A DNA stretch of 23,448 bases from an uncultured Clostridia bacterium (GCA_948745425.1 CAPZDM010000022.1:1-23448); one strand, 5' to 3'. Positions 1 through 8,464 are shown, counted from the first letter of the stretch. Notes: generated by a model not told the origin, from the sequence alone. Numbers and translations are program-made.

Positions 1-11
1 TATTAGGAGGA

Positions 12-1427
12 ATGAAATTCAAATTGAAAATAGATAAAGAAATACAATATCAAAAGGAATTTATAAATAAAACAAAAAAAATAAATGAAGGAAAAAACTT
101 AACATATAATATACTTACAATGGGGTGTCAACTAAATGAGAACGACTCTGAGAAACTATGTGGAATGATAGAAGAAATGGGATATACTAAAATAGAAGAA
201 TCAAAACAAGCAGACCTAGTAGTTATAAACACATGTTGTGTAAGAGAAAATGCAGAAGATAAGCTATTTGGAAAACTAGGAGAGCTAAAAAAATCCAAAG
301 AAGAAAAAGGAACAATAATTGCAATTGGCGGTTGCATGATGCAAGAAAAGCATATTCAAGAAAAGATAAGAAAAAGTTATCCTTATACAGATATCATATT
401 TGGAACACATACATTACATAAATTTCCAGAAGATTTATATAATGCTTTAAAAGAGAAAAAGAGTATAGAAGACATTATAGACATAGATGGAGAAGTGTAT
501 GAAAACATTCCTATAAAAAGAAATGATAAATTAAAAGCATCTGTTACAATAATGTATGGATGCAATAATTTTTGCAGCTATTGTATAGTACCATATGTTA
601 GAGGAAGAGAAAGAAGCAGAAAACCAGAAAATATTATAGAAGAAGTAAAATGCCTTGCGAATAAAGGCTACAAAGAAATAACATTATTAGGACAAAATGT
701 AAATTCGTATAATGGTGGAGAAAACTATAATTTTGCAAATCTATTAAGAGATGTAAATAAAATAGAAGGAATAGAAAGAATAAGATTTGTATCTCCACAT
801 CCAAAGGATTTTACAGATGATGTAATAAAAGCAATCAAAGAATGTAACAAGGTTTGTAAGACTATACATCTGCCATTACAAGCAGGAAGCACAAAAGTTT
901 TAAAAGAAATGAATAGAAAATATACCAAAGAGCAATATTTAAACCTAGCAAGAAAAATAAAAAAAGAAATACCGGATGTAGTATTTTCAACAGACATAAT
1001 AGTAGGCTTTCCAGGAGAAACAGAAAAAGACTTTGAGGACACCTTAGATGTAGTAAGAAAAATAAACTATGAACAAGTATATATGTTTATATATTCAAGA
1101 AGAATTGGAACACCAGGAGACAAAATGGAAAATCAAATACCAGAAGAAATAAAACACGAAAGATTTGATAAATTAAAAGAATTAGTAGAAGAACAAACAG
1201 AACAAAATGGTGAAAAATATGTAGGAATAAAGCAAAAAATTTTAGTAGAAGGAACAAGTAAAAATAATGACCAAATGTTAACAGGAAGAACAGAGACAAA
1301 TAAAGTAGTAATCTTTGATGGAGAAAAAGAACTAATAGGTAAAGTAATAGAAGTCGAGATTGTAAGAAATGCTATATGGTATTTACAAGGAGAAATAAAT
1401 ACACATAAATCATTAAAAATAGAATAA
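12..1427 (+). CDS. miaB: tRNA-2-methylthio-N6-dimethylallyladenosine synthase MiaB
   Basis: Radical-SAM methylthiotransferase that adds a methylthio group to i6A37 of tRNAs reading UNN codons. The N-terminal UPF0004 domain carries the three auxiliary-cluster cysteines (C39 in MGCQLNENDSEKL, C75 or C76 in NTCCVREN, C108 in GGCMMQ). The radical-SAM CxxxCxxC motif is C184/C188/C191 in CNNFCSYC, followed by the typical VPYVRGRE. A TRAM-like region ends the protein. At 471 aa it is full length for MiaB. The start is uncertain: the ATG at 12 lies only 1 nt after AGGAGG, so the in-frame TTG at 24 is possible. glmU follows after about 60 bp. All in-frame arginines use codons other than CGG. Confidence 0.95.
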   Translation: MKFKLKIDKEIQYQKEFINKTKKINEGKNLTYNILTMGCQLNENDSEKLCGMIEEMGYTKIEESKQADLVVINTCCVRENAEDKLFGKLGELKKSKEEKGTIIAIGGCMMQEKHIQEKIRKSYPYTDIIFGTHTLHKFPEDLYNALKEKKSIEDIIDIDGEVYENIPIKRNDKLKASVTIMYGCNNFCSYCIVPYVRGRERSRKPENIIEEVKCLANKGYKEITLLGQNVNSYNGGENYNFANLLRDVNKIEGIERIRFVSPHPKDFTDDVIKAIKECNKVCKTIHLPLQAGSTKVLKEMNRKYTKEQYLNLARKIKKEIPDVVFSTDIIVGFPGETEKDFEDTLDVVRKINYEQVYMFIYSRRIGTPGDKMENQIPEEIKHERFDKLKELVEEQTEQNGEKYVGIKQKILVEGTSKNNDQMLTGRTETNKVVIFDGEKELIGKVIEVEIVRNAIWYLQGEINTHKSLKIE

Positions 1428-1490
1428 TTTGAAACAAATTATAATATATGTTATATTATATAAATCATATAAGGAGGAATGATTATAATT

Positions 1491-2750
1491 ATGGAAGAAA
1501 TAATAGGAATAATCATGGCAGCAGGAAAAGGAACTAGAATGAAAACAGAAAAAGCAAAGTGTGTACATAAAATATATGGAAAAGAAATGATAAAAAGAGT
1601 AGTAGATATAGCAAAAGAAGCAGGAATAAATGATATAATAACTGTAGTTGGACATAAAAGAGAACAAGTACAAGAAGTTTTAAAAGATTCTGTTAAATAT
1701 GCATATCAAGAAGAACTTTTAGGTACAGGAGATACAGTAAAACAAGCACTTCCACTTTTAAAAGGAAAAAGAGGAAAAGTAGTAGTTTTATCAGGAGATG
1801 TTCCTATTATAAGACCATCAACTTTAAAAAATTTAATTAAGAAAAGTATAAAAGACAAAGAATATGCAACAGTTTTAACTGCAATTTATGAAAATCCAAC
1901 AGGTTATGGGAGAATAATTAGAGATGTTGGTGGAAATGTAAAATCCATAGTTGAAGAAAAAGATGCAAATGAAGAAGAAAAATTAATAAATGAAATAGGT
2001 GCAGGAGTCTATTGCTTTGATATTGAAGAATTATCTTTAGCTTTAGATAAAATAGACAATAATAATGCACAAGGAGAATATTATTTAACAGATGTTATAA
2101 AGATAATGAATGAAAAAGGTTTAAAAACAGGAGCTGTTATTATAGATGATAATACAGAAATATTAGGTGTAAATGATAGAGTCCAATTAGAGTTAGTAAC
2201 ACAAATCCTAAAACTTAGAATAAATACAGAATTAATGGAAAAAGGTGTTACCATTGAAGATATGAACTCTACATATATCTATGATGATGTAGAAATAGGA
2301 ATAGATACAGTAATACATCCTAACACTACAATAAAATCAGGAGTAAAAATAGGTAAGAACTGTGAAATTGGACCAAATGCTTATATAAGGGAAAACTGTA
2401 GAATTTCAGATAATGTAAAAGTGGGAAGCTTTGTAGAAATAAAGAAAACAATTATAGGAGAAGGAACAAAAGTGCCACACTTAAGTTATATGGGAGACTG
2501 TGAAATTGGAGAAAACACAAATATAGGTTGTGGAACAATTACATGTAACTATGATATAAATAAAAACAAAAATAAAACAACAATTGGAGATAATGCATTT
2601 GTTGGTTCAAATGTAAATTTAATTGCACCAGTAAATGTAGGAAGTGATGTTTTAATAGCAGCAGGATCTACTATAACAGAAGATGTACCAGATGGTACTT
2701 TAGCAATAGCAAGAGAAAGGCAGATAAATAAAGAAGAATGGAATAAATAA
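1491..2750 (+). CDS. glmU: Bifunctional N-acetylglucosamine-1-phosphate uridyltransferase / glucosamine-1-phosphate acetyltransferase
   Basis: Makes UDP-GlcNAc, the precursor for peptidoglycan. The N-terminal nucleotidyltransferase has the signature AAGKGTRM (residues 10-17 from this start) and LSGDVPII. The C-terminal left-handed beta-helix is made of hexapeptide repeats and includes GCGTITCNYD, a conserved stretch of the acetyltransferase domain. The end IARERQINKEEW matches typical GlmU tails, so the 419-aa protein is complete. A second in-frame ATG at 1479 sits 1 nt after AAGGAGG; the ATG at 1491 is 13 nt away, so either start is possible and both give MxxAAGKGTRM proteins. A decayed copy of the last ~45 bp of this gene lies at 3227-3275. 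Confidence 0.96.
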   Translation: MEEIIGIIMAAGKGTRMKTEKAKCVHKIYGKEMIKRVVDIAKEAGINDIITVVGHKREQVQEVLKDSVKYAYQEELLGTGDTVKQALPLLKGKRGKVVVLSGDVPIIRPSTLKNLIKKSIKDKEYATVLTAIYENPTGYGRIIRDVGGNVKSIVEEKDANEEEKLINEIGAGVYCFDIEELSLALDKIDNNNAQGEYYLTDVIKIMNEKGLKTGAVIIDDNTEILGVNDRVQLELVTQILKLRINTELMEKGVTIEDMNSTYIYDDVEIGIDTVIHPNTTIKSGVKIGKNCEIGPNAYIRENCRISDNVKVGSFVEIKKTIIGEGTKVPHLSYMGDCEIGENTNIGCGTITCNYDINKNKNKTTIGDNAFVGSNVNLIAPVNVGSDVLIAAGSTITEDVPDGTLAIARERQINKEEWNK

Positions 2751-2798
2751 AAGGGGAAATTGAGCTAGTAAAAAGTCTCGAAAATATAAATTTTACAT

Positions 2799-2827
2799 TT
2801 GACAAATGCAAAAGAATATGCTATTAT
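2799..2827 (+). promoter_or_regulatory. Consensus sigma-A promoter
   Basis: TTGACA at 2799-2804 and TATTAT at 2822-2827 with a 17-bp spacer; expected transcription start near 2834. It fires into a stretch with no gene, reaching a strong terminator about 45 bp further on. Confidence 0.7.
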
Positions 2828-2833
2828 TTAATT

Positions 2834-2911
2834 ACAAAATAAATGAACTTTGAATATCGCAGTTATTCAAAATTAGTCGTATGTGTACCCGTGAATACAC
2901 ATACTTTTTTT
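2834..2911 (+). ncRNA. Candidate ~78-nt small RNA ending in a perfect terminator
   Basis: The region between the promoter at 2799-2827 and the terminator at 2879-2911 has no convincing reading frame. The transcript would contain one copy of a 23-bp direct repeat (2856-2878) followed by the terminator hairpin. It may be a genuine small RNA, a leader whose gene was displaced by an insertion, or an antisense regulator of the small reverse-strand ORF at 2959-3096. The antisense idea has support: 2856-2878 is nearly identical to 3082-3104, which covers the start of that ORF, so the RNA could pair with that ORF's start region only if the ORF is transcribed from the opposite strand. Confidence 0.35.
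2879..2911 (+). terminator. Rho-independent terminator
   Basis: Perfect 9-bp stem GTATGTGTA/TACACATAC with an 8-nt loop, followed by seven T. It ends transcripts from the promoter at 2799. Confidence 0.8.
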
Positions 2912-2915
2912 ATTC

Positions 2916-2946
2916 AAAAAATAGAGCAGACCGTGAAATCTACTCT
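2916..2946 (-). terminator. Terminator of the small reverse-strand ORF
   Basis: Stem AGAGTAGA/TCTGCTCT (one G-T pair) read on the minus strand, followed by a run of T. It lies 13 bp beyond the stop codon at 2959, which supports transcription of the ORF. Confidence 0.55.
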
Positions 2947-2958
2947 ACCGACTAATTA

Positions 2959-3096
2959 TTACTGTTTATCAGTCTTAACTTCTTTGTCATCTGAAATTTG
3001 TTTGTGTTGCTCTAATTGTTGCTGTAGCATAATGTTCTTTTCTTTTTCTAGTATGTACTTATCAACAAAATGCAGAATCAAATCGCAGTTATTCAA
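2959..3096 (-). CDS. Small unknown protein (45 aa), possible mobile-element remnant
   Basis: Not recognised. A TTG start is preceded on the minus strand by a G-rich ribosome-site-like AAAGGGGGAC about 6 nt away. The product begins LNNCDLILHFVDKYILEKEK and continues as a Gln/Glu/Lys-rich helix, likely a coiled coil, ending KTDKQ. A terminator follows directly. The surrounding direct repeats and glmU-tail copy suggest it arrived with, or is left from, an inserted element. The frame stays open upstream of the TTG, so the true start could lie further out. It may also be non-coding. Confidence 0.4.
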   Translation of the reverse strand: MNNCDLILHFVDKYILEKEKNIMLQQQLEQHKQISDDKEVKTDKQ

Positions 3097-3226
3097 GTTT
3101 AGTCCCCCTTTCCGCCCTTTAGAAAGGGCTAGCCTTTCTACTTACGTAAGGTTGTTAATTATTCTATTATATTTAGTAAGTAAAATCAAGCATATTTTGA
3201 AATTTATACGAAAAAATGTTCTTAGG

Positions 3227-3275
3227 ATGACACTTTAACAATAACACGAGAAAGGCAAACTAATAAAAATAATTA
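3227..3275 (+). pseudogene. Decayed duplicate of the glmU 3' end
   Basis: The stretch reads DDTLTITRERQTNK, against DGTLAIARERQINK at the true glmU end (about 2691-2740). At DNA level GAGAAAGGCA and the flanking bases agree at most positions. No start and no rest of the gene is present. A duplicated gene 3' end on the far side of 480 bp of foreign-looking DNA is the pattern left by an element integrated in the 3' end of glmU. Confidence 0.6.
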
Positions 3276-3302
3276 ATAACATATTTAATGGTATAAAATA
3301 AC

Positions 3303-3330
3303 TGTAGGGGCACATTGCATGTGCCCTTTC
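3303..3330. repeat. Intergenic hairpin repeat (TGTAGGGGC family), copy 1
   Basis: GTAGGGGCACATTGCATGTG followed by CCCTTT. The 8-bp stem GGGCACAT/ATGTGCCC encloses TGC. It lies upstream of the cysteine desulfurase gene. Confidence 0.75.
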
Positions 3331-3407
3331 GTAATGACAAAATCAATTTAGAATTGTTCTTAAATCCAATATCAAACAATATAATATATAAACAAGGAGA
3401 AAAGATT

Positions 3408-4544
3408 ATGAATAGAATATATTATTTTGACCATGCAGCAACAACAGCTGTTGATGAAGAAGTTTTAAGAGAAATGATACCATACTTTTCATATAGCTAT
3501 GGAAATCCATCATCTGCATATACAATAGGTAGACAAAATAAGATGGCAATACATATAGCAAGGCAAAAGGTAGCCAAAGCGATAAATGCAAAACCAAAGG
3601 AAATATATTTTACAGGATGTGGAAGTGAAAGTGATAATCTAGCATTAAAAGGAATAACGTATGCAAATAGTAAAAACAAAAAGCATATAATTACAACTAA
3701 GATAGAACATCATGCCATATTAAATACCTGTAAAACATTAGAACAAGAAGGAATAGAAGTAACATATCTAAATGTAGATAAAGACGGAAAGATAAATTTA
3801 CAAGAACTAGAAAACTCAATAAAAGATGACACTATATTAATATCAATAATGACAGCAAATAATGAAATAGGAACAATCCAGCCAATAAAAGAAATAGGAA
3901 AAATTGCAAGAAAACATAAAATACTATTTCATACAGATGCAGTTCAAGCAATAGGAAACATAAAAGTAAATGTAGAAGAAATGAATATAGATTTATTATC
4001 AATGTCAGCACATAAATTCTATGGACCAAAAGGAGTAGGAGCATTATATGTAAAAGAAGGAATAGATTTTAAAGAAATACAAGATGGAGGACATCAAGAA
4101 AATGGAAAAAGAGCAGGAACAGAAAATGTAGCAGGAATAGTAGGAATGGGAAAAGCAATAGAACTGGCATATGAAAATATAGAAGAATACAATACAAAAT
4201 TAATAGAACTAAGAGAATACTGTATAGAAGAACTGCAAAGAAAAATAGGCAAAATAAGAATAAATGGAGCAAGAAAAGATAGACTACCAGGAAATATAAA
4301 TATATCATTTTTAGGAGAAGACAGTTCAGAATTATTATTAAAATTAGACGAAAAAGGAATCTGTACATCAGCAGGATCTGCATGTAGCACAGGAGATACA
4401 ACCCCATCACACGTACTAATGGCAATAGGTTTAAACAATGAAGAAGCAGAAGGAGCCTTAAGGATAACACTAGGAAAAGAAAATACAAAACAAGACATAG
4501 ACTATTTGATTAGTAATATTGTGGATATTACAACATTTAAGTAA
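3408..4544 (+). CDS. Cysteine desulfurase (NifS/IscS family)
   Basis: PLP enzyme that removes sulfur from cysteine to supply Fe-S clusters and thiolated tRNA. N-terminal YFDHAATTAVD and GNPSSAYTIGR are family hallmarks. H102 sits in EHHAI, the PLP-binding lysine is K203 in SMSAHKFYGPKG, RAGTEN follows, and the catalytic cysteine is C326 in SAGSACSTGD. The 378-aa protein has the usual length. The open frame extends upstream to 3315 through a hairpin repeat, but the ATG at 3408 has AAGGAG 8 nt before it and begins where homologues do. No iscU or thiI is adjacent, so the sulfur acceptor is unclear; supply to the Fe-S enzymes encoded nearby (MiaB, RlmN, Nth) is an inference. Confidence 0.93.
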   Translation: MNRIYYFDHAATTAVDEEVLREMIPYFSYSYGNPSSAYTIGRQNKMAIHIARQKVAKAINAKPKEIYFTGCGSESDNLALKGITYANSKNKKHIITTKIEHHAILNTCKTLEQEGIEVTYLNVDKDGKINLQELENSIKDDTILISIMTANNEIGTIQPIKEIGKIARKHKILFHTDAVQAIGNIKVNVEEMNIDLLSMSAHKFYGPKGVGALYVKEGIDFKEIQDGGHQENGKRAGTENVAGIVGMGKAIELAYENIEEYNTKLIELREYCIEELQRKIGKIRINGARKDRLPGNINISFLGEDSSELLLKLDEKGICTSAGSACSTGDTTPSHVLMAIGLNNEEAEGALRITLGKENTKQDIDYLISNIVDITTFK

Positions 4545-4553
4545 TAAATATAT

Positions 4554-4580
4554 TGTAGAGGCGACCATTGGTCGTCCACC
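4554..4580. repeat. Intergenic hairpin repeat, copy 2
   Basis: TGTAGAGGCGACCATTGGTC followed by GTCC. GGCGACC pairs with GGTCGTC. It lies between the desulfurase gene and the rlmN promoter. Confidence 0.7.
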
Positions 4581-4626
4581 ATTGAAGGTTAAACATCAAC
4601 ATTATATATAAAAAATATCAAATGTA

Positions 4627-4655
4627 TTGAAAAAAAATTTCTTTTATGGTATAAC
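4627..4655 (+). promoter_or_regulatory. Sigma-A promoter of the rlmN-prpC-prkC-rsgA-rpe cluster
   Basis: TTGAAA (4627-4632), 17-bp spacer, TATAAC (4650-4655). Transcription would start about 4662, shortly before the rlmN start. Confidence 0.65.
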
Positions 4656-4685
4656 GTTGGTATAAAATATGAAATGAAGGAATAT

Positions 4686-5714
4686 ATGAAAAATATAAAA
4701 GATTACAATTTAGATGAATTAAAAGAGGAAATGTTATTAATAGGTGAAAAAGGCTATAGAGCTGAACAAATCTTTAAGTGGATATATGTAGAAAATGTAA
4801 CAGACTTTAATGAAATGACAAACCTTTCGTTAGAACTTAGAGAAAAACTAAAAGAGAATTATACATTAGATATATATAAAATTATAAGAAAGCAAGAATC
4901 CTCAGATGGAACAAAAAAGTATTTATTTGATATATTAGATGGAAATGCAATTGAAACGGTACTCATGCAATATAAACATGGATACAGCATATGTGTATCG
5001 TCACAAGTTGGATGTAAAATGGGATGTAAATTTTGTGCCTCAACAGGAATAGCATTTATTAGAAGTCTTACATCAGGAGAAATCGCAGAACAAATATTAG
5101 CAGTACAAAGAGATATAGGAATTAAAATATCTAATGTAGTATTTATGGGAATAGGAGAGCCTCTTGATAATTTTAATAATGTTATAAAAGCAATAAAAAT
5201 AATAAATAACCCAAAAGGATTAAATATAGGAGCCAGGCATATAAGTATTTCTACATCTGGATTAGTTCCAAAAATATATGAAATTGCAGATATGGACTTA
5301 CAATGTACATTATCAATATCTTTACATGCAACAACAAATGAAAAAAGAAGCAAAATGATGCCTATAAATAATAAATATAATATTGAAGAATTAATGAAAG
5401 CATGCAAATATTATATAGAAAAGACCAACAAAAGAATATCATTCGAATATGCATTAGCAAAAGATAATAATGATAATTTAGAAGATGCAAAAGCTTTAGT
5501 AAAACTATTAAAGGGAATGTTATGTCATGTTAATTTAATTCCAATAAATAAAATTGAAAATGGTGAATTTGATACAAGCACTAATGAAAATGTTATGAAA
5601 TTTAGAGATTACTTAAATGATTGTGGAATAGTAGCAACAATAAGAAGAGAATTAGGAGACGATATAGAAGCTGCTTGTGGGCAGTTGAGAAGGAAAGAAG
5701 GAGGCAACATATGA
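4686..5714 (+). CDS. rlmN: Dual-specificity 23S rRNA / tRNA (adenine-C2) methyltransferase RlmN
   Basis: Radical-SAM enzyme that methylates C2 of A2503 in 23S rRNA and A37 in some tRNAs. N-terminal MKNIKDYNLDELKEEM and GYRAEQIFKWIY match the family. The Fe-S cysteines C110, C114 and C117 are in CKMGCKFC. The methyl-carrying cysteine is C331 in GDDIEAACGQLR. At 342 aa it is full length. The ATG at 4686 is preceded by AAGGA at 5-nt spacing; the upstream ATG at 4674 overlaps that site and is less likely. The stop codon overlaps the prpC start as ATGA, so the two are translationally coupled. Confidence 0.95.
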   Translation: MKNIKDYNLDELKEEMLLIGEKGYRAEQIFKWIYVENVTDFNEMTNLSLELREKLKENYTLDIYKIIRKQESSDGTKKYLFDILDGNAIETVLMQYKHGYSICVSSQVGCKMGCKFCASTGIAFIRSLTSGEIAEQILAVQRDIGIKISNVVFMGIGEPLDNFNNVIKAIKIINNPKGLNIGARHISISTSGLVPKIYEIADMDLQCTLSISLHATTNEKRSKMMPINNKYNIEELMKACKYYIEKTNKRISFEYALAKDNNDNLEDAKALVKLLKGMLCHVNLIPINKIENGEFDTSTNENVMKFRDYLNDCGIVATIRRELGDDIEAACGQLRRKEGGNI

Positions 5715-6434
5715 GGATTTATGCAGGGACAAGCGTAGGGAGAATTAGAGAAAAAAATGAAGACTATTATTATGCAAGCCAAAATGATTTAAAACTATTC
5801 ATAGTTTCAGATGGAATGGGACGGATATAATGGTGGAGAAATTGCAAGCAAAACAGCAACAGAAACTGTAAAAGAATACATAGAAAAAAATATAGAACAA
5901 ACTAACGGAGAAAAAGAGGAAATTTTTAACATTATATATAAGGCAATGGAATATGCTAATAATGTAGTGTATGAAAAATCACAAGAAGACGAAGAACTAT
6001 TAGGAATGGGTACAACAATGGAAATCTGCTTAATAATAGAAGATAAATTGTACATAGGACATATTGGAGACAGTAGGATATATAGAATTAGGCGAGGAGT
6101 AATGCAAAAATTAACAGAAGACCATAGTTATGTTCAGGAACTTGTAAATGAAGGAACAATAACACCAAGAGAAGCAGAACATCATCCTAAAAAAAATATG
6201 TTAATGAAAGCATTAGGATGTGCACCATTTGTAGAGCCAGATATCATAGAAAGAAGTGTTCAAAGTGGAGACATCATTGAAATGAATACAGATGGATTAA
6301 CAAATATGGTATCAGTAAAAGAGATTCAAGAAATAGTAACAAAAGAATCTGATAATATAGTAAAAGACTTAATTGAAAAAGCAAACAATGCTGGTGGATT
6401 AGACAATATAACAACAGTCATAATAAAAATATAA
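5711..6434 (+). CDS. prpC: PP2C-type Ser/Thr protein phosphatase PrpC, requiring a +1 frameshift at CGG
   Basis: Removes phosphate from targets of the PrkC kinase. Read straight through, translation stops after 39 codons (TAA at 5828). Skipping C5822 in the in-frame codon CGG gives a 240-aa protein with every PP2C motif: REKNED (D18), SDGMG-GYNGGEIAS (D34, with the shift between G37 and G38), GHIGDSRIY, LTEDHS, NTDGLTN and GGLDNITTVI. The DGMGG glycine pair is nearly invariant in PP2C enzymes, so the shifted reading is clearly the functional one. The start overlaps the rlmN stop and prkC follows after 38 bp, the order found in Bacillus. Everything outside the CGG is intact, which argues against decay. 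Confidence 0.93.
5822..5824 (+). other. +1 frameshift site 1 (CGG in prpC)
   Basis: In-frame reading is ATG GGA CGG ATA TAA. Dropping the C of CGG gives ATG GGA GGA TAT AAT, that is M-G-G-Y-N as in other PP2C phosphatases. The following base is A and the codon before is GGA. Confidence 0.85.
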
Positions 6435-6472
6435 ATATATTATAGGATATAAAAATCTTAGGAGGGTTTAAG

Positions 6473-8459
6473 ATGGGTCTAGAAGGTAGATTATTAGGAA
6501 ATAGATATGAAATAATAGAACAAATAGGAAATGGGCGGAATGGCAATGGTTTACAAAGCTAAATGCCATGTATTAAATAGATATGTAGCAGTAAAAATAT
6601 TAAGAGATGAATTCACTACAGATGAAGAATTTATTAAAAGATTCAATACAGAAGCACAAGCAGTTGCAAGTCTAACACATCCTAACATAGTATCTGTATA
6701 TGATGTTGGACATGAAGGAAACTTATATTATATAGTAATGGAATTAATAAAAGGAAGAACCTTAAAAGAAATTATAGTTTCAGAAGGAGCACTTGCATGG
6801 AAATGGTGTGTAAATGTTGCAATACAGATTGCATCAGCCTTAGAGACAGCACATAAGAATAATATAATACATAGAGACATAAAACCACATAATATAATAA
6901 TAACAGAAGATGGAATGGCAAAGGTTACAGATTTTGGAATAGCAAAAGCAGTTTCAAACTCTACAATTACAGCTTTTGGAACTACTATGGGATCTGTACA
7001 CTATTTTTCACCAGAGCATGCAAAAGGAGGAATAACAGATGCAAAATCTGACTTATACTCATTAGGTGTAGTTATGTATGAAATGTTAACGGGAAAATTA
7101 CCATTTGATGCAGATACACCAGTATCAGTTGCACTAAAACATATTCAAGAGCAACCAAAAGAGCCTATTACTATTAATCCAGCTATTCCTCAAGCTGTAA
7201 ATAAAATTATAATGAAATCAATGCAAAAAGACTCAAGTTTAAGATATCAAAATGCAGGTGAAATGTTAAAAGACTTAAGTATAGCATTAAAAAATCCAGA
7301 TGCAGATTTTATAAATATAGATAATACAATAAAAGACTATCCTACACAAACTATATCAACTATTTATTCAAAACCAATAGAAGATAAAGTAAAAGAAAAG
7401 GAGAAAAACATGGAAAAGGAAAAGAAGAACAAACTTGTAGCATTTATTGGAAAACACAAAGTCATTTCAACAATAACAGGTCTTATACTACTGTTTGCTT
7501 TAACTATATTAATAACAACATTTGCATTCGATGTTTCAACACCAAAAGATGTATTAATTCCAGACTTGGTAGGGTTAAGTGTAGATGAAGCAAAAGCAAA
7601 AACAGAAGAATCAAAACTTCAAATAGAAGTTAAAGAAGAAAGATATGATGCAGTAATAGAAGCAGGAAAAATAATTTCTCAAGACCCAACATATAAAGAA
7701 AATTACAAAATAAAAGAAAAATCAACAATAAATGTAATTGTAAGCTTAGGGCTAAAAATAGTAAAAGTACCTAAAGTTACAGGAAAAACTCTAGAAGAAG
7801 CAAAAGAATTATTAGAAAAAGAGGATTTAGTAGTTGTTGTAGAAGAAGAACCAAGTAAGAAAATAGAAGCAGGATATGTAATTAGTCAAGATGTACCAGA
7901 AAATGCTGAAATTGGAGCAGGTTCAACAGTAACACTAAAAGTAAGCACAGGAATAGAAAAAAGTTTAGTTCCAAATGTAATTGGAAAAACAGAAGCAGAC
8001 GCAAAAAAAATGATTGAAGAAGCAGGATTAACATTAGCCACAACTTTAACAGCAGAAGATACAACAAAAGACAGTGGAGTTGTATTAAAGCAAAGCCTTA
8101 ATGCTGGTGATACAGTAGAAAAAGGTTCTAACATGACAATAACAATAAACAAAATAGAAGAATTTATCACAGGAACTATTAACTTAAATTTAAAATCATT
8201 ACTAGGAACAAGTATTGAATATGACGAATATGAAGAAGAAGATACAGGAGAAATAATAAAAACTGCAAAAAAATCAGAAGTAAAAATTGTAGCAGGAACA
8301 GACACAATTTACTCAAAAAAGGTCGCACAAGATAAAACAGATATAAAAGCAACAGTTACAGGAAAAGGAACAGTAACAGTAAAAGTATATGTTGATGATG
8401 TTATAAAGAAAACCACAACAATCAATTTAAACCAAACTACAACATTAACAATAGAATAA
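6473..8459 (+). CDS. prkC: PASTA-domain Ser/Thr kinase PrkC (Stk1), requiring a +1 frameshift at CGG
   Basis: Membrane kinase that senses peptidoglycan fragments. AGGAGGG precedes the ATG at 6473. The zero frame reads 21 codons, meets CGG at 6536 and stops at TAA 6560. Skipping C6536 gives 661 aa with an intact P-loop GNG-GMAMVY (shift between G21 and G22), K41 in VAVKIL, catalytic D135 in HRDIKPHN, DFG at D153 and SVHYFSPEH. One membrane segment lies at about 330-352. Three PASTA repeats follow (about 360-565), beginning VLIPDLVGLS, VPKVTGKT and VPNVIGKT, then an unassigned ~95-residue C-terminal domain. Starting instead at the ATG inside the P-loop (6531) would remove the beginning of the kinase fold. 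It is paired with prpC as in most Firmicutes. Confidence 0.94.
6536..6538 (+). other. +1 frameshift site 2 (CGG in prkC)
   Basis: In-frame reading is GGA AAT GGG CGG AAT GGC. Dropping the C gives AAT GGG GGA ATG GCA, that is N-G-G-M-A, the kinase glycine-rich loop. The codon before is GGG and the next base is A. Confidence 0.85.
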
Positions 8460-8464
8460 TTTAG

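Larger units (their letters stand above)
2856..3104. repeat. Pair of 23-bp direct repeats
   Basis: ATCGCAGTTATTCAA plus eight further bases at 2856-2878 recurs at 3082-3104 with two mismatches (AA against GT), the copies starting 226 bp apart. The right copy covers the start of the reverse-strand small ORF, so the left copy looks like a duplicated gene start or a recombination footprint. Confidence 0.65.

Noticed and set aside
3096..3125. GGGCGGA on the minus strand upstream of the small ORF, like frameshift site 2
   Set aside because: No recognisable protein is encoded around it, and a +1 shift there runs into TAA within a few codons; it cannot be used as evidence for recoding.
2843..3238. 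131-aa plus-strand ORF (MNFEYRSYSK...)
   Set aside because: Its Cys/Ser/Leu-rich composition is the antisense of the small reverse ORF, it runs through two terminators and a repeat, and it has no ribosome site.
5621..5830. 69-aa ORF read from inside the rlmN end through the prpC N-terminus
   Set aside because: It is just the zero frame of prpC extended upstream into rlmN; the coupled start at 5711 is the real one.
5811..6434. PP2C phosphatase starting at the ATG at 5811 (MEWDGYNGG...)
   Set aside because: This start lies within the SDGMG motif in a shifted frame and would lose the N-terminal metal-binding residues; the true N-terminus is encoded from 5711 in the other frame.
6531..8459. Kinase starting at the ATG at 6531 (MGGMAM...)
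   Set aside because: It begins inside the P-loop; a proper start with AGGAGG at 6473 encodes the missing LLGNRYEIIEQIGNG in the zero frame.
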